Both the position numbers and the translations under genes were made by a program. This document shows, piece after piece, positions 1 through 9,659 of a stretch of DNA of 64,000 bases. Position 1 is the stretch's first letter. The number at the start of each line of letters is the position of its first letter. The notes beneath the pieces were generated by a model that had not been told where the DNA came from, did no database searches, and worked only from the letters and a program-made list of their open reading frames with translations. The stretch comes from Rhizaria sp. SCN 62-66 (lineage: Eukaryota > Rhizaria, unplaced), in assembly GCA_001724265.1 (NCBI GenBank), contig MEDY01000659.1, positions 1-64,000 of the forward strand, given 5' to 3'.

Positions 1-504
1 GGCGGGGGGCTCACGGTAGCCAGTGAGGATGGAGTAGATGTAGTTCTCCTCGCCGTGACGCGCCTTGACAATGCAGGACAAGTCCGGGGGCAGGGCGCCG
101 CCGTTGCCGAAGCGAGCAGTCTCGTCGTTAGGGTAGGGCTTGGGGAAGTAGTCAAAGAGCTTACCGGGACGGTCGAACATGTCACCCTCGTCGTTGGGGC
201 CGTCCTGGACCTCGTACGTCGCGGCGATCATCTTGGCCTGGGCCTCGGTGTGGGTCACACCAACAAGGTTGCGGAAGGCAAGAAACTTGAGCGAGTGGCA
301 CGTGGAGCACACCTGGCGGTAGACCTCAAAGCCGCGGCGCAGGGAGCGGTGGTCGAAGCCCTTCCAAAAGGTGTCGCGGTGGGGCCAGCTGCCGTGCACG
401 GGGTGCAGAGCGTCGTCGCTGGCGCGAGCCGTCTTCATAGACGTCGCAGTCGCAGCGGTCACGCCGCTGGCGACGAAAGCAGCCAGGAAGTTCATGCCGA
501 GGCG
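1..504 (-). CDS. CYT1: Cytochrome c1, heme protein of respiratory complex III (partial)
   Basis: This is the membrane-anchored c-type cytochrome of the bc1 complex. It passes electrons from the Rieske protein to cytochrome c in the inner mitochondrial membrane. The sequence shows the mature N-terminus ([12 protein letters not shown]), the heme site CSTCH inside [12 protein letters not shown], and downstream [12 protein letters not shown] and [18 protein letters not shown]. The second half, with the axial Met and the C-terminal anchor, lies outside the window. The first ATG in this exon is at 495, but the reading frame opens just after a T-rich tract ending in TAG (507-505), which looks like a 3' splice site. 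The residues RLG and a hydrophobic [10 protein letters not shown] stretch then look like the sorting half of a bipartite presequence. An upstream exon with the matrix-targeting half is therefore likely, but I could not find it. The identity is very secure and the 5' end is not. Confidence 0.95.
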
Positions 505-507
505 CTA

Positions 508-1270
508 AAAAATACGAAACAAAGACACAACAAGGGCGAAAAGTGAGATTGGCCACCAAGTGGGGTGGGACGGGGCAGCTGGGACACTCCACACAGCTCC
601 CCTGAACGCAAAACAGTGCCACTAGTCACAGCACCAGTGTTACTAAATAAAACACAACGCAAAGTAAATTAGAGTTAATCAGCAGTACTATATGCAGCTT
701 CCTAACGTCACAAAGACCAACTTTTGAATTCCGCATCTAAGGGACCCTTACTTTTCCCCACGCCCACAGTCACGCGGGGCCACCAGCCAAATGACTGTGA
801 GCGCTGCGGTCGGGCCAGTCCTTATCCACGTAACTCGCTGCCTATTCAGTCAGATATCCTCAATTGTGTTTAGTTTATTGAAAATTCTGGCAGGGATTTC
901 AATATGGCAAGATATTTTATAATAGAAAAGCGTATTATACGTAATATGGCATGAATAAAGGAGCAGTAAATTCTAATAAAATCTATTTTAATGACTCTTT
1001 CGTGAGTGATTTGCTATTTGTCAGAATGAGGCACCTGTGCGAAAGTATTGATGCTTATTGTCAAAACAAAAGGGAGTAATCCTTTTAGTTTAAGGTATGA
1101 ACCTGGACATTTGTTCGGTTATATCTGCTCAATTCACGTGAGATGAGCACCCGTCAGCTTGTTGCTGGTGTTTTAATGAAAGAGTGTAAATAAACGAACG
1201 TAGGCGACAACAACTTTTCTGTTTTTTTCTGTTTTTTTCTGTTTTTTTTTTAAGCTCGAATTGACGTTAC
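508..1270. other. Divergent spacer between cytochrome c1 and the ARM-like gene
   Basis: AT-rich apart from a GC-richer patch at about 770-845. It should contain the missing 5' exon of cytochrome c1 and both promoters, but no GTACGY donor is visible on the minus strand. A 10-bp pyrimidine unit (GTTTTTTTCT) is repeated about three times at 1218-1251, just upstream of the plus-strand ATG. I see no RNA gene. Confidence 0.6.
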
Positions 1271-3076
1271 ATGCTCAACATGAATAAGTACCAGAACGCT
1301 GTTCAAGCTGCGCTATCTCTGTGCCCCCAACTCTCGCTTGAGGGAGTGAACGAACTCGGACGTGTCTATTCGCAGAGTCAGTCCGAAGATGAGGACAACG
1401 CTGAGTTCAAAGATGTGATCGATGAGGACGTGTTCGTAGCACTGGCCTCTAACATTGCTATGCCGCTCTGTGAAGATCACATGTCGACCATGCGTCGTCT
1501 CTTTGCGACTCTCCAGGTGTTCACGTGTCCTGTCGTGCTGACCTGTGACCGGGGCTACAAAGCCGTGGTCGCTGCGGGCTGCTTCGAGGCTGTTCTCAAC
1601 TGTGTCGCAGCGCCCGGCGCGACCCTGCACACTGACGGTCCTCACTATGCTCAATATCAGTCCCTTGTCGATGTGAGCAGGTACGCCGCGCGCTCGCTGG
1701 AGACAATGTTGCTGTACTTAAACGATTGCTCTGCACTTGTCGAGTCTGGCTTCTTCGCCACACTTCTGTCCGCAACTTAGGTGGACAGTGACGCATTTCC
1801 TCTGTTGGCACTCGCTGTGCGGGCGATCGTCGAGCGCATTCCGCTGCAGTCTTACACCGTTGTGCGCGCTGCGCTGCCTGTGCTCACGCGCGCTCTCAAG
1901 CAACACGAAGCTCCCCTCGAGCACTCGCATGTGGACCCAGACATTCTCGTATTGCAAGTCTTGACAACGTTGCGCACGCTCTTTGACGTGAGCTCGTGCA
2001 AAAGCGACCTCGCTGATCTCACCTCTTCGTCTCTGTGGCCTACGCTTGTGGCGCTGCTTGACTAGCCCGCAGTGCGCGTGACTGCGCTGAGCGTGCTCGG
2101 GCTGCCCGCCGCCGCCGCCGCCGCAGGGCTGCGCTCGGTGGCCGCCGTCGCACTGCGGTGCTACTCGCCCGCTCTGCTATCATAGCTCTGCGCACTGGCG
2201 GGACTGCCCGCGGCCGAGTGGCGGCAGGTCGCGCCTGAGCTGCTCAACCTGCTCGCAGACGCGGCCTCCGCGGCGCCGGCGCTCGCTGAGAGGATTGTGG
2301 CGGTGCGCGCCGTTGATATCTTGTCGCCAGCGCTGCCGTTAACCCTAGGAAACAATCTGGACCTGCCGTGTGACTCGCGATGGATTGTTGCCGCTGCGTA
2401 TGCGCGCTTGATGCTGAGGCTGCTTGAGCGTCCCATGTGTGGCAACGGCAACGGGCGGACTAACGTCGCGAACAGCGCCTTCTATGTTGGAAACCTGTCC
2501 GCCGACGCTGCTGGCGCTGGCAACAACGGGGGCGCAGATGACTGGAGCGATAGCGGCGACAGCTGGGCCACAGGCAACGACGATGACAGCGGTTATGGCG
2601 AAGCCGGTGACTGCCCCGAAAGCGGTGGCCCCGCGCTACGCAATCCGGGGGCGTGGGTTGACGCGCGCGCAGAGCCCTACAGCGCAGCGCAAATGGTGGC
2701 CGCGGCGACGCAGCTGCTGCGCACAGGCGCAGTGCGCTACGCGGTGGACGCGATCCGCATTGGTGCCGGCGCGTTGTCTGCGATGGCCTGGGCAGCGTGC
2801 GAGCGTCTCGCCTTGATGCTCACTGCTCTCCTGCGGGTTGGCGCGGGCGCTGATCCAGATCAAAGCGACGATGACGCTGTGTCTGTGCGAAACCAGGTGC
2901 TGGCACAGTTCTTTGACGCCGGTGGCCGGGATGTGCTGACCACGCGTGCACTTGATGTGTATGGGCTCCATGCCCGTGCTGCCGCGTTTGCGTTGGCGAT
3001 GAGGCGGATGGCAACTCTTGTGCGAAGTCTTGCGCCACTGGATGACGATGCACGAGATTTACCTGGCGATATTTAA
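1271..3076 (+). CDS. ARM/HEAT-like repeat protein with three in-frame TAG codons
   Basis: The product is 601 residues if TAG is read as an amino acid. I do not recognise the family. The middle is built of hydrophobic helical pairs (for example WPTLVALLD-x-PAVRVTALSVLG) that resemble armadillo/HEAT repeats. Residues about 390-470 are an acidic, Gly/Asn/Ser-rich linker, and a helical C-terminal part follows. The frame runs from ATG 1271 to TAA 3074-3076 without any TAA or TGA, but is crossed by TAG at 1778-1780, 2063-2065 and 2183-2185. Composition and helix periodicity continue across all three. Under the standard code it would be three broken fragments. Alternatives are a young pseudogene or stop readthrough. 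The presence of TAG in two other genes here makes a reassigned codon the better explanation. Confidence 0.75.
1778..1780 (+). other. In-frame TAG 1, ARM-like gene
   Basis: Codon 170. It sits between LLSAT and VDSDAFPLL, inside a run of hydrophobic helices. The reading frame continues without shift. Confidence 0.9.
2063..2065 (+). other. In-frame TAG 2, ARM-like gene
   Basis: Codon 265. It sits between LVALLD and PAVRVTALSVLG, at a helix-helix turn where HEAT/ARM repeats usually carry a polar residue. Confidence 0.9.
2183..2185 (+). other. In-frame TAG 3, ARM-like gene
   Basis: Codon 305. It sits between SPALLS and LCALAGLPAAEW. The frame stays open for a further 296 codons to TAA. Confidence 0.9.
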
Positions 3077-3491
3077 CTTAAAACTCAATGAAACAATACA
3101 CATTGGATACCGTTCTGAATTATGTAAAGTAATCTATGTATCAATACGATTTTTAATGACGCTAATATAGAGGATCACTCCGCAGGATAACTAGTAAGGC
3201 TTGTTAGAATGTAGTGATTCAAGTTGTACATGTACTAACATATTTTTTTGAAAAGAAAAGAAATAGTGAAATGAGTCTTAAGCAAAGAAAAACGAACGTA
3301 AAACAAAAATAATTGTTTTAAAACGTAGCATGAATAAGAAATGTCCCGTTTTTGTAAGGTTAAATTTGACTGTAACTTAATGTAACAGTTGTGTGGAAGA
3401 AGACTCGCATCCATGAAAAAAAAAAACAAGCGCAGTCCTACACATCATTGAGACGAATGTGCAACACACACAAAAAAGAGAGTGCATACAG
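3077..3491. other. Convergent AT-rich spacer
   Basis: Lies between two convergent 3' ends. A/T-rich, with oligo-A and oligo-T runs suited to 3' UTRs and polyadenylation. I see no gene. Confidence 0.6.
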
Positions 3492-6400
3492 TCACTGCGC
3501 GTTGTGCGAGTTTTCAGCCGCATTCCAAGCCTCGGCGGCCGCGACGTCGGCGCGCAAGCCTTCCTCCAGCGCGCTGGTGGCGCTTTCAGTCGCAGCGGCA
3601 TTCGGCGCTGGAGCGACGGTGGCGGTGACCGCGGAGGGGCTGTGCTCCACGGAGTCCAGCGGTGGCGACGGAGAGGGCGACCAGCTGACTGTTAGCGGCG
3701 GTGCCGCAGCGAGGCCGAACGCCGCCGCGTCGCTCGAGTCGCCGAAGCTCTGGACAGCGCCCGCCGCGGCCGCGTCCGGGGCGACAACGGACCCCACAGT
3801 CGAGGCGCGGTCAAACACAGGCGCGGGCGTCGGTGCAGGCACGGCGACGGGGACAGGCGCGGGCAGCATCGTCGCAAACGCAGAGTCATCGAACGCGTTC
3901 GCAAAGTCAATCTGCGTTGCAGGCTCGGGCGGCGCAGACTCCGCGGCTTCCGCAGCCGCAAGAGCTGCGACGGGCGTCGAAACGTTGCTGTGTGCCGTCA
4001 GCGGCTTCAGCTCGATCTCGCTCCCCGCGGCCCCAGTGGGCGCAGTGGATGCGACCTGTGCGCCAGTGGGGTCAGTGGCGTTAGCGGTCTTTGCACCGGC
4101 GATGAGGTGCTCCTGATGGTCGATCGGGGTCCCGGCCGCGGCGCTGGGCGAATGAGACTCGGCTGCGCCGTCGTCAGCGGCACTGGGGGCGTTGAGTGCA
4201 AGCGCGGCAGCGCCCAGCCCGCCAACACTGACGCCAGCGCCGACCCCAACAGCGTCATCATTCAACTGAGAGTCGCGGTCGTGGTGGTGGTGATGCTTGT
4301 GGTGCTTCGGCTGCAGCTGCGGGCGCGGCGGCGGCGGAAGCGACGAAGGTCCGCACTCATCAAGCCCGTCGTCAACGGCGCCCTGCTCCTTGTAAACGCG
4401 CGAGTGCGTTTCGTACATCGGACCCCAGGGCGCGGACTGGAAGCGCTTGCGGCCGAGCACGGCGCCCGGGATGCCGCAGAAGATGGTGATGAAGATAAGC
4501 ATGAACCAACCCGCGCCCATCCAGTAGGCCGCGTCGAAAACGTTGCAGCACGTCGCGTCGCGGACCGTCGTATAGGCCGCGCTGATGTACTGGCAGCCGA
4601 ATATGCGCGCAAACTCGCTCGTCACAGTTGTCAGCGCAGTGCTTAGCGCTGCCGCGGAGGCATTGACGGCCATTGCCCACTGCGGCTGCACCGGGCCAAA
4701 GATGTCGTCATCGGCCAGGCCGACGCGGCTTGTGATGAAGTTGATCGGCAAATCAGCCGCAAACTCGCCCACCGAGGTCCAGAGCGCGTCAATCGTGTTT
4801 TCGGTGTCGCACGAGCCGTGCGCGAGGTCTTGCATCGTCTGCAGCAGGTTCACGGTGATGTTGGAGCGCAGAAAGTGGATGTCGCAGCCATCGATCTCGC
4901 GCGCGTACGTAGCTGCGGAATCCAGAGGCACCGCGTCCGCCCAGGGCTTGCCCGTGGTCGGCGAGTAGCAGTGCTCTGAGAGCGTTTCGAGCGCGACCCT
5001 GTGCAGCAGATTGTCCATCGAGCGGCACGTGTCGGCGCCGACTATGAGCACGGGAAACACGAGCGCGCCGACGATGAGGGAGCCAATGAAGGCGAGGAAA
5101 AACATGAAGCATAGCGACACGTTGGTGAGGTGAATCGTCGCTGTGTCGGTGCGCTTGCCGAAAAAGAAGACGAGCAGCGACGCCACCAGCAGCAGAGCCG
5201 CAGCAAACGAGGGCACGATGAACGGCACTGACACGAGCTGACGGCGTGAGAGTGAGAGGGGAATCATGCCGTTGGAGCCTGAATCCATCGAATCCTGCTC
5301 AAAAAGAGTCATCGACCTGCGCATGCACGAGTTGGTGACGCACACCTTGTCATTTTTGTAGCGATTCCCTTCTTTGTCATGAAATACCGTGTTCAGAGTC
5401 GGGTCCGCCAGATCGTAGATCATATTGTTAAGGTTGACAAGCGCGGAAAAGAAGTAAACTGCGCCCGCTTCAGTGATGAGCTTGGGGTCGAGGCGCTTGA
5501 GCAGCTCCAGGAGATCCTTAAACCACTGCTCGTCGCTGACTTTGAAGTCCATGTCGAACAGGTCCTGGTTCTCCTGCATGCAGTCGCTGAGGCTCTCTGT
5601 GGCGTCCACAAGCTCCCCCAGTGCGCCGCCTGCACTGTCCTTGTGCGCATACATCTCCGAGTCCAGGTGGTCCGCGTACAGCGGCAGACAGTAGTTGACG
5701 GCGTTGAGAAACTCGAGGAATTTCATGACATCGCCGACCATGTCCAGCCCCAGCGCGCCGGCGACGGCGTCAACGACGGCCGACTCAACGCCGTTGACAA
5801 CGCTGCTAGCGGCGTCTCCCAGCGCCGAGCCCACGTCGACGAGCGTGCCCGCCACGTCACCGGGGCTCACCGCGCTCACAGTCGACGCCACGTCGTCGGC
5901 CAGGGCGTCGAGAGCGTTGCCGGTGTCGGTGAGAAGACCGGCGGCGTCGCTCGCCGTCGTCGACGGCAGCTGCGGCAGCTTCGGTGGCGAGAAACTAACC
6001 GCACTGAGAGTGACATTACCACTGCTCTCACTCATCTCACTGCTGTTCACACTGCTGCTCCTGCTGCGAAGTGCGGTCGGTGACGCGAGCGCAGAGGAAG
6101 AAGCAGCTCCAGTGCCGCCAAGGCGGGCGTTGAACAGCGCGTGCGCGGTCCACTTCGCGTCCGTCCCGTTGGCAGCCAGCACTGTGGTCTGCGTCGCGGC
6201 AACGGCGTCCTGCGCTGACGCGAGCAGCGCCCCGTGGGCAGCGGTCTCGGCAACAGTGGCAAGCGAGCCCAGCGTGCTCGCCAGCGCGGCCAGCTGCGCC
6301 GTGACACGCGGGCACCGGTCGCCGGCGGTGATGCAGTCAGCGTCGGTGTCGCACGCAGTGGAGAACACTGTCGCGCAGCGCGATACGCCGAGTCCTGCGC

Positions 6401-9236
6401 ACACGCCGGCAACGCTGTCGGCGCAGTCCGCGTCTGCTGCACACGCAACTAGCGCACCGGTCGCGTCGTACAGCGTGGGGCCCGCAGTGGTGTTCCCGCA
6501 GTAGCCGGACTGCAGCGCGGAGACGTACGCGGCGGTGGCCGCGAGCTCAGTCGTCACCATCGTGCGCGCGGCGTCAATCTCGCCCAGCGCGCTGCGCAGC
6601 GACTGCAGCGAGGCCGCCGTGAGGGCAGCGCCGCCGGGCTCGGGCGCGACCGCGGCCGCGGCGGCGACGATGGCGGCGTAGAAAGCAGCCGCGTCGTCGA
6701 TGGTCAGCCCGGCGGGGTCGCCATCGGCGGCGGGCGCGGCGGCTGTGGTGAGGTAGCCCAGGAGCGCAGCGTACGTCTCGGCAGCGTAGGCCAGAGCGGT
6801 CGCGTTGACGTGGATGAAGCTGAGCGAGTCCGCAGTCGTCTCCGCAGCCGCAGAGCTCGTGTTGAACACCAAAGCCACGGTCGCGTTGGTGACGGCCGCG
6901 GCGCCGGCGGAGAACGCGGTGAGATCGAGTCCCTGCGCCGCGGTCACCGCCGCCGTATACGAAGTGTTCGCGCGCAAGAGCGCGGTGTCAAACGCGGTAT
7001 AGTTCGCACCGACCGAGAGGAAGTCCATCAGCGCGTCCTGCGCGGCCTTCGGCAGAAGGTACATTGTGCGGTTAAAGCGTGTCAACGCGGATTCAACGGG
7101 CAACACGTCGCCGACGACGGTGGCGATGTTGGCCGCTGCGGTCCACACAGCCTCAGCAAAGAGCGACTGGCGCGCCAGCACAGGCGCGAGCGCCGCGGTG
7201 TAGCCGGCGCACTCGCTCTCCACAGGCGCGAGGCGCAGCGCGGGTAGCCCGCCGTCCGCACTGTCGTCGCCCCCGTCGTTGACGCGCGCGGCGGCGACGA
7301 CGGCGGCGGCGGCCGTGGCCAGCGGATCGAGCCCGGCCGCAAACGCGCTCGCACTCAGCGCCGCGACCGCGCTACGTGCGTCTGTCACCGCGCCGTGCAC
7401 CGAGGCGTCGGTGGCTACGGCGGCTAATAGCGCGGTGACCGCGGCGGAGTAGGCGTCCCACGCGGCCAGCGTCTCGGTCAGCTCGCCGTACACGCCGCCG
7501 TCACCAGAGCTTGCGGTCATAGCAGCGGTCATGGCACTCAGCCCCGACGCGAGATCAGTCAGAGCGGTCGAATCAACAGGGTCCTCTACCGAAGCCGCGG
7601 CCGCGTTGAGGGCGGTCACGTTGCTCTGGAGCGCGGTGTAGCTCGCGGGCAGCGGGCGGTCGGCCGCAGCCACGGCGGGCAGCAGAGACGCCAGTGCGGC
7701 GGCGGCGGCGACAGCGGCGGTGTGGTCGGCCGCCACAGCGGCGACGTCGGTGGCCAGCGCGGTCGTGGCGGCCAGCATCGGCGCCAGTGGGGCCGTCAGC
7801 GCCGCTGCGAGCTCGGTCTTAAACGCAGCGGCTTTGGCGCTCACGGCTGAGAAGGTGTCGCCGAACGCGGTCACTGCCGCACCGGGCGTCGGCGTATAGG
7901 TCTCAGTATCATCAGTCTCAGTCTCCGCATCGTCAGCCTCAGCCTTAGTCTCCGAAGCAGAGACAGTCTCGGTTGCGCTTGCGCTCGTAATCACGCCCAT
8001 GGCCTCCGTGGGCAGCACCATCATAGCGAACGTCACTGCAGTATTCGGGATCATGACCATAGCGCCACTGCTGTTGCTGTCAGCGGAGACGGAGTTGAAG
8101 TCAGCGAGTGCGGCCGCAACGAACGCGTCTGCGTCTTTCGTGTCCGCGCCGCCCCCGGACACGGTACCCGCGGCGGCCCTGGCGCGGCCGAGCCCGGCGA
8201 TGAGCTCCGCGACGGTGAGGTTCGACAGGTCGTTAATCTGCCCGAGCGTCGTGTGGGTGAGGGAAACGATGGCGTACGTGGCTGAGACGGCGAGGAACGT
8301 TGCGAGCGGGGTGGTCGAGTGCGCAACCAGCAGCGCAGCGGGCGTGGGGGAGACCGACAGCGAGTACAGCGACTCCTCGAACGGGTTATTGCCCAGCACC
8401 GAGACGAGGATCATGAAGATGAGAGCGAGGATCACGAACGTCCAGCTGAGACCGCGCGCGAGCCATTTCTCCCACGCCGGATACGCGAAACCGCCGGGCG
8501 CGGAGGCGTCACGGACGTAGCCGAAGCAGCCGCAGCAACACGTCGTGTCCCCCGTGCTGCGGCTCTCGGGCAGGTTCTTGACCGTTGGGAACGAGCGGCA
8601 GCAGCAGACGACGCCGCCGCCAGCGGTGCGGGGACCCATTTTGGTCTGGGCGCGCGGGGCGCAGCAGCAGCAGAGGTAGCGGCCTAAGCAGAGCGCGACG
8701 AAGTAAATAGTGACGCCGAGGAAAAGCGCAAGCCCAAAGCAGATGTAGAAAAGAAGCGAATCGTAGTAGTTCTGCGGGTCCGTCTCGCTGGTCGGCGCGG
8801 GCATGGCGAGGCTGAGGTCAAGCGTGAGCCCGCACGTCGTGGCATTGCCCTTTGAGGCGTCGCGGCGGCATGTGTAGACGTCGTAGAAGCCGAGGTTGCT
8901 CGTCACGCTGTCGCCGTAGCGGTTCATGCGCGGGAAACCCTTGACGTCGTTGATTGAGGCGGAGGAGGCCAGACATGCTTCACAGGAGACGGGACCACTC
9001 ACTGCGCCGCAAATAACTTCACCGACGACAGAGTCACTGTCCTGGGCGTCCACCGCGTGAGGGAAAAGTACCACAAGCAAGGCGCAGATAAAGGTCGTCA
9101 GTGCGCATATGCGTGGAGGAACGCGAAAGCGTGGCAGCATTCCACAACACGCGCACGGGCGGAGTCTCGGAGATGTAGTTCCAGGACCTTTTTGAATGGT
9201 CGAATGGGAGAAGAAGAACGTGGCAGGGAGAGACAT
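3492..9236 (-). CDS. Prominin-like five-pass membrane glycoprotein, very large
   Basis: The product is 1914 residues. The topology read from the sequence matches prominins (CD133 family, which organise membrane protrusions and ciliary or microvillar membranes). There is a signal peptide (about residues 43-64), a short exposed segment, TM1 (about 158-190), a Cys-rich cytosolic loop with CCCC and CCC clusters, and TM2 (about 257-282). A huge exposed loop of about 1050 residues follows, then TM3 (about 1332-1358), TM4 (about 1365-1402), a second exposed loop of about 165 residues, TM5 (about 1568-1595) and a 320-residue Ala/Pro/His tail. Prominins are about 850 residues, so the first loop is several times larger, mostly Ala/Thr/Asp with N-glycosylation sequons and Cys motifs. 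The ATG at 9236 is the upstream start. The ATG at 9140 would place the signal peptide closer to the N-terminus. It ends in TGA. The family call rests on topology and Cys pattern, not on residue identity. Confidence 0.6.
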   Translation of the reverse strand: MSLPATFFFSHSTIQKGPGTTSPRLRPCACCGMLPRFRVPPRICALTTFICALLVVLFPHAVDAQDSDSVVGEVICGAVSGPVSCEACLASSASINDVKGFPRMNRYGDSVTSNLGFYDVYTCRRDASKGNATTCGLTLDLSLAMPAPTSETDPQNYYDSLLFYICFGLALFLGVTIYFVALCLGRYLCCCCAPRAQTKMGPRTAGGGVVCCCRSFPTVKNLPESRSTGDTTCCCGCFGYVRDASAPGGFAYPAWEKWLARGLSWTFVILALIFMILVSVLGNNPFEESLYSLSVSPTPAALLVAHSTTPLATFLAVSATYAIVSLTHTTLGQINDLSNLTVAELIAGLGRARAAAGTVSGGGADTKDADAFVAAALADFNSVSADSNSSGAMVMIPNTAVTFAMMVLPTEAMGVITSASATETVSASETKAEADDAETETDDTETYTPTPGAAVTAFGDTFSAVSAKAAAFKTELAAALTAPLAPMLAATTALATDVAAVAADHTAAVAAAAALASLLPAVAAADRPLPASYTALQSNVTALNAAAASVEDPVDSTALTDLASGLSAMTAAMTASSGDGGVYGELTETLAAWDAYSAAVTALLAAVATDASVHGAVTDARSAVAALSASAFAAGLDPLATAAAAVVAAARVNDGGDDSADGGLPALRLAPVESECAGYTAALAPVLARQSLFAEAVWTAAANIATVVGDVLPVESALTRFNRTMYLLPKAAQDALMDFLSVGANYTAFDTALLRANTSYTAAVTAAQGLDLTAFSAGAAAVTNATVALVFNTSSAAAETTADSLSFIHVNATALAYAAETYAALLGYLTTAAAPAADGDPAGLTIDDAAAFYAAIVAAAAAVAPEPGGAALTAASLQSLRSALGEIDAARTMVTTELAATAAYVSALQSGYCGNTTAGPTLYDATGALVACAADADCADSVAGVCAGLGVSRCATVFSTACDTDADCITAGDRCPRVTAQLAALASTLGSLATVAETAAHGALLASAQDAVAATQTTVLAANGTDAKWTAHALFNARLGGTGAASSSALASPTALRSRSSSVNSSEMSESSGNVTLSAVSFSPPKLPQLPSTTASDAAGLLTDTGNALDALADDVASTVSAVSPGDVAGTLVDVGSALGDAASSVVNGVESAVVDAVAGALGLDMVGDVMKFLEFLNAVNYCLPLYADHLDSEMYAHKDSAGGALGELVDATESLSDCMQENQDLFDMDFKVSDEQWFKDLLELLKRLDPKLITEAGAVYFFSALVNLNNMIYDLADPTLNTVFHDKEGNRYKNDKVCVTNSCMRRSMTLFEQDSMDSGSNGMIPLSLSRRQLVSVPFIVPSFAAALLLVASLLVFFFGKRTDTATIHLTNVSLCFMFFLAFIGSLIVGALVFPVLIVGADTCRSMDNLLHRVALETLSEHCYSPTTGKPWADAVPLDSAATYAREIDGCDIHFLRSNITVNLLQTMQDLAHGSCDTENTIDALWTSVGEFAADLPINFITSRVGLADDDIFGPVQPQWAMAVNASAAALSTALTTVTSEFARIFGCQYISAAYTTVRDATCCNVFDAAYWMGAGWFMLIFITIFCGIPGAVLGRKRFQSAPWGPMYETHSRVYKEQGAVDDGLDECGPSSLPPPPRPQLQPKHHKHHHHHDRDSQLNDDAVGVGAGVSVGGLGAAALALNAPSAADDGAAESHSPSAAAGTPIDHQEHLIAGAKTANATDPTGAQVASTAPTGAAGSEIELKPLTAHSNVSTPVAALAAAEAAESAPPEPATQIDFANAFDDSAFATMLPAPVPVAVPAPTPAPVFDRASTVGSVVAPDAAAAGAVQSFGDSSDAAAFGLAAAPPLTVSWSPSPSPPLDSVEHSPSAVTATVAPAPNAAATESATSALEEGLRADVAAAEAWNAAENSHNAQ

Positions 9237-9659
9237 TAGGTGAATATTTGGAGCAGAAAATTAAAAATCATCAAGGAAAAAATGTAAAGTATTCGTTTTC
9301 ACAAACACATGCGGTATGACGATCATAGTAGCGATAAATTCATGTTTAAAGTTTGGCTTAAATGGTTGTCAGCGGAGTCGAAGTTGGAGTGCGCTACGCA
9401 GTCTGCTTGAAAAAAATGTTCATCAACGCATAAAATAACATAAATGGATGCTGATTCAAAAATGACCAAAGATAAGTATATACGGTGTATTAGGTAAACA
9501 TGTGAGTGTGTCAAATTGATCTTGACGTTTAAGATACTACATAAAATAAGTGTGTGTAAGAATTAGGCAGTGATGAGACAACAGGAAAGTGGCATATTGT
9601 CTCTCAGCCTCGGCTCACGGGAGTGCCATTGTAATATCAGCGCGGACGCAGCCAGCCAT
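9237..9659. other. Spacer between tandem minus-strand genes
   Basis: AT-rich. Carries the 5' flank of the prominin-like gene and the 3' flank of the polyQ gene. No coding or RNA signal that I can support. Confidence 0.6.

Noticed and set aside
1271-3076. ARM-like gene as a plain pseudogene with stop mutations
   Set aside because: All three stops are TAG with no frameshift, TAA or TGA over 602 codons, and TAG also lies inside two other intact genes, one of them a conserved kinase. Not excluded, but less likely.
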